This document shows, piece by piece, positions 63,682 through 64,000 of a stretch of 64,000 nucleotides of DNA. This DNA comes from CALBZH01 sp964538515. Lineage in GTDB: Bacteria; Desulfobacterota; Syntrophobacteria; Syntrophobacterales; Syntrophobacteraceae. The DNA lies in assembly GCA_964538515.1 (NCBI GenBank), contig CAZIEW010000018.1, positions 6,962 to 70,961 of the forward strand, written 5' to 3'. The position numbers were made by a program, and so were the translations under genes. Under the pieces are notes generated by a model, which was given only the letters and a program-made list of their open reading frames with translations, did no database searches and was not told the origin of the DNA. Each line of letters begins with the position of its first letter. The stretch's first letter is position 1.

Positions 63682-63766
63682 GGTGAGGTTCCCGAGCGGC
63701 CAAAGGGAGCAGACTGTAAATCTGCCGGCGAAGCCTTCGGAGGTTCGAATCCTCCCCTCACCACCA
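63682..63766 (+). tRNA. tRNA-Tyr (anticodon GUA)
   Basis: 85 bases. Acceptor stem GGTGAGG/CCTCACC is perfect, anticodon loop CTGTAAA in a CAGA/TCTG stem gives GUA, a long class II variable arm is present, and the T-loop is GGTTCGAATCC. CCA is encoded at 63764-63766. TTGACA at 63643-63648 may be its -35, but the expected -10 position shows no good match. Confidence 0.96.
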
Positions 63767-63946
63767 CCCAACCCATTGTAGGAGATAGTGGCACTCCAGG
63801 AGTCGGTCATTATCGTCGGGACTACATGCAGCAAGATGGACGCATCCAAGGCCAACGATCAGTCGCATCTTTGCTTGATCGCAAGACCAAGGTTCCTGCA
63901 TCACACGATGAACCCTCTCCACATGTTTTGGCTGCTTTTCTCACAG

Positions 63947-64000
63947 GCCCACGTAGCTCAGTAGGTAGAGCACTTCCTTGGTAAGGAAGAGGTTCACCGG
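63947..64000 (+). tRNA. tRNA-Thr (anticodon GGU), 3' partial
   Basis: Acceptor strand GCCCACG, D-arm AGCTCAGTAGGTAGAGC and anticodon arm CTTCC-TTGGTAA-GGAAG (GGU) are complete; the T-arm and 3' acceptor lie past the window end. In many proteobacteria tRNA-Tyr and tRNA-Thr precede tuf, secE and nusG, so those genes probably follow. Confidence 0.92.

Noticed and set aside
1..64000. CRISPR arrays, insertion sequences, prophage, rRNA genes or integron sites.
   Set aside because: None seen: no regularly spaced direct repeats, no transposase or integrase frames, no rRNA-like segments.

Overview
The window is GC-rich, densely coded Gram-negative DNA, apparently from an anaerobe. It has a selenocysteine formate dehydrogenase, two tungsten-type aldehyde:ferredoxin oxidoreductases (AOR), a four-cluster ferredoxin, acyl-CoA dehydrogenases, LipA/LipB with a pyruvate-dehydrogenase-type complex, outer-membrane efflux and AsmA proteins. 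This mix best suits a Desulfobacterota (deltaproteobacterial) or similar lineage, but no rRNA or ribosomal protein is present to prove it. A 100-N scaffold gap shows it is a draft, possibly metagenomic, assembly.

Layout. 1-4557: a three-subunit xanthine-dehydrogenase-family molybdenum hydroxylase (large subunit cut by the window edge), then a GNAT acetyltransferase. 4630-8889 (minus): rhomboid protease, LUD-domain protein, NMT1/THI5-like binding protein and a Cache-HAMP-PP2C phosphatase. 9134-13936: a NuoF-C/GltD fusion flavoprotein and FdhA, whose internal TGA is read as selenocysteine. 13937-20723: a decayed DUF433 gene, then a promoter with a palindromic operator and a MacA-MacB-outer membrane factor-TetR efflux operon. 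20909-23469: DUF486 protein and HelD-like helicase. 23450-27023 (minus): an ACP/acyl-AMP ligase/PlsC fusion, a VIT/VWA gene relic (plus strand) and a His-rich secreted peptide. 27098-30475 (minus): UbiX, PNPOx-like protein, ferredoxin, AOR. 30778-36720: small conserved protein, AsmA protein, a hybrid histidine kinase split only by the assembly gap, and its coupled binding protein. 36976-47924: acyl-CoA dehydrogenase, zinc-type MDR dehydrogenase, MscL with a zinc ribbon, second AOR, glutaryl-CoA dehydrogenase, ALDH7-type dehydrogenase, HicBA with a shortened toxin, class III aminotransferase, helix-hairpin-helix protein, class D beta-lactamase. 48050-54591: pdhA-pdhB-pdhC-lpdA-lipB-lipA. 54738-63422: DUF2238 membrane protein, the tightly overlapped mutS-amidase-RNase II/R operon, LysE-family exporter and an unknown protein. 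63682-64000: tRNA-Tyr(GUA) and the start of tRNA-Thr(GGU).

How it fits together. Aminotransferase, ALDH7 and glutaryl-CoA dehydrogenase look like parts of a lysine/2-aminoadipate to crotonyl-CoA route (inference from family and proximity). Formate dehydrogenase and the AORs link low-potential electrons to NAD(P) and ferredoxin. The 2-oxoacid dehydrogenase operon carries its own lipoylation genes. Two separate periplasmic binding proteins overlap the genes of membrane signalling proteins (PP2C phosphatase; hybrid kinase), which suggests ligand-sensing pairs. Three genes are decayed or shortened: DUF433, VIT/VWA and hicA.
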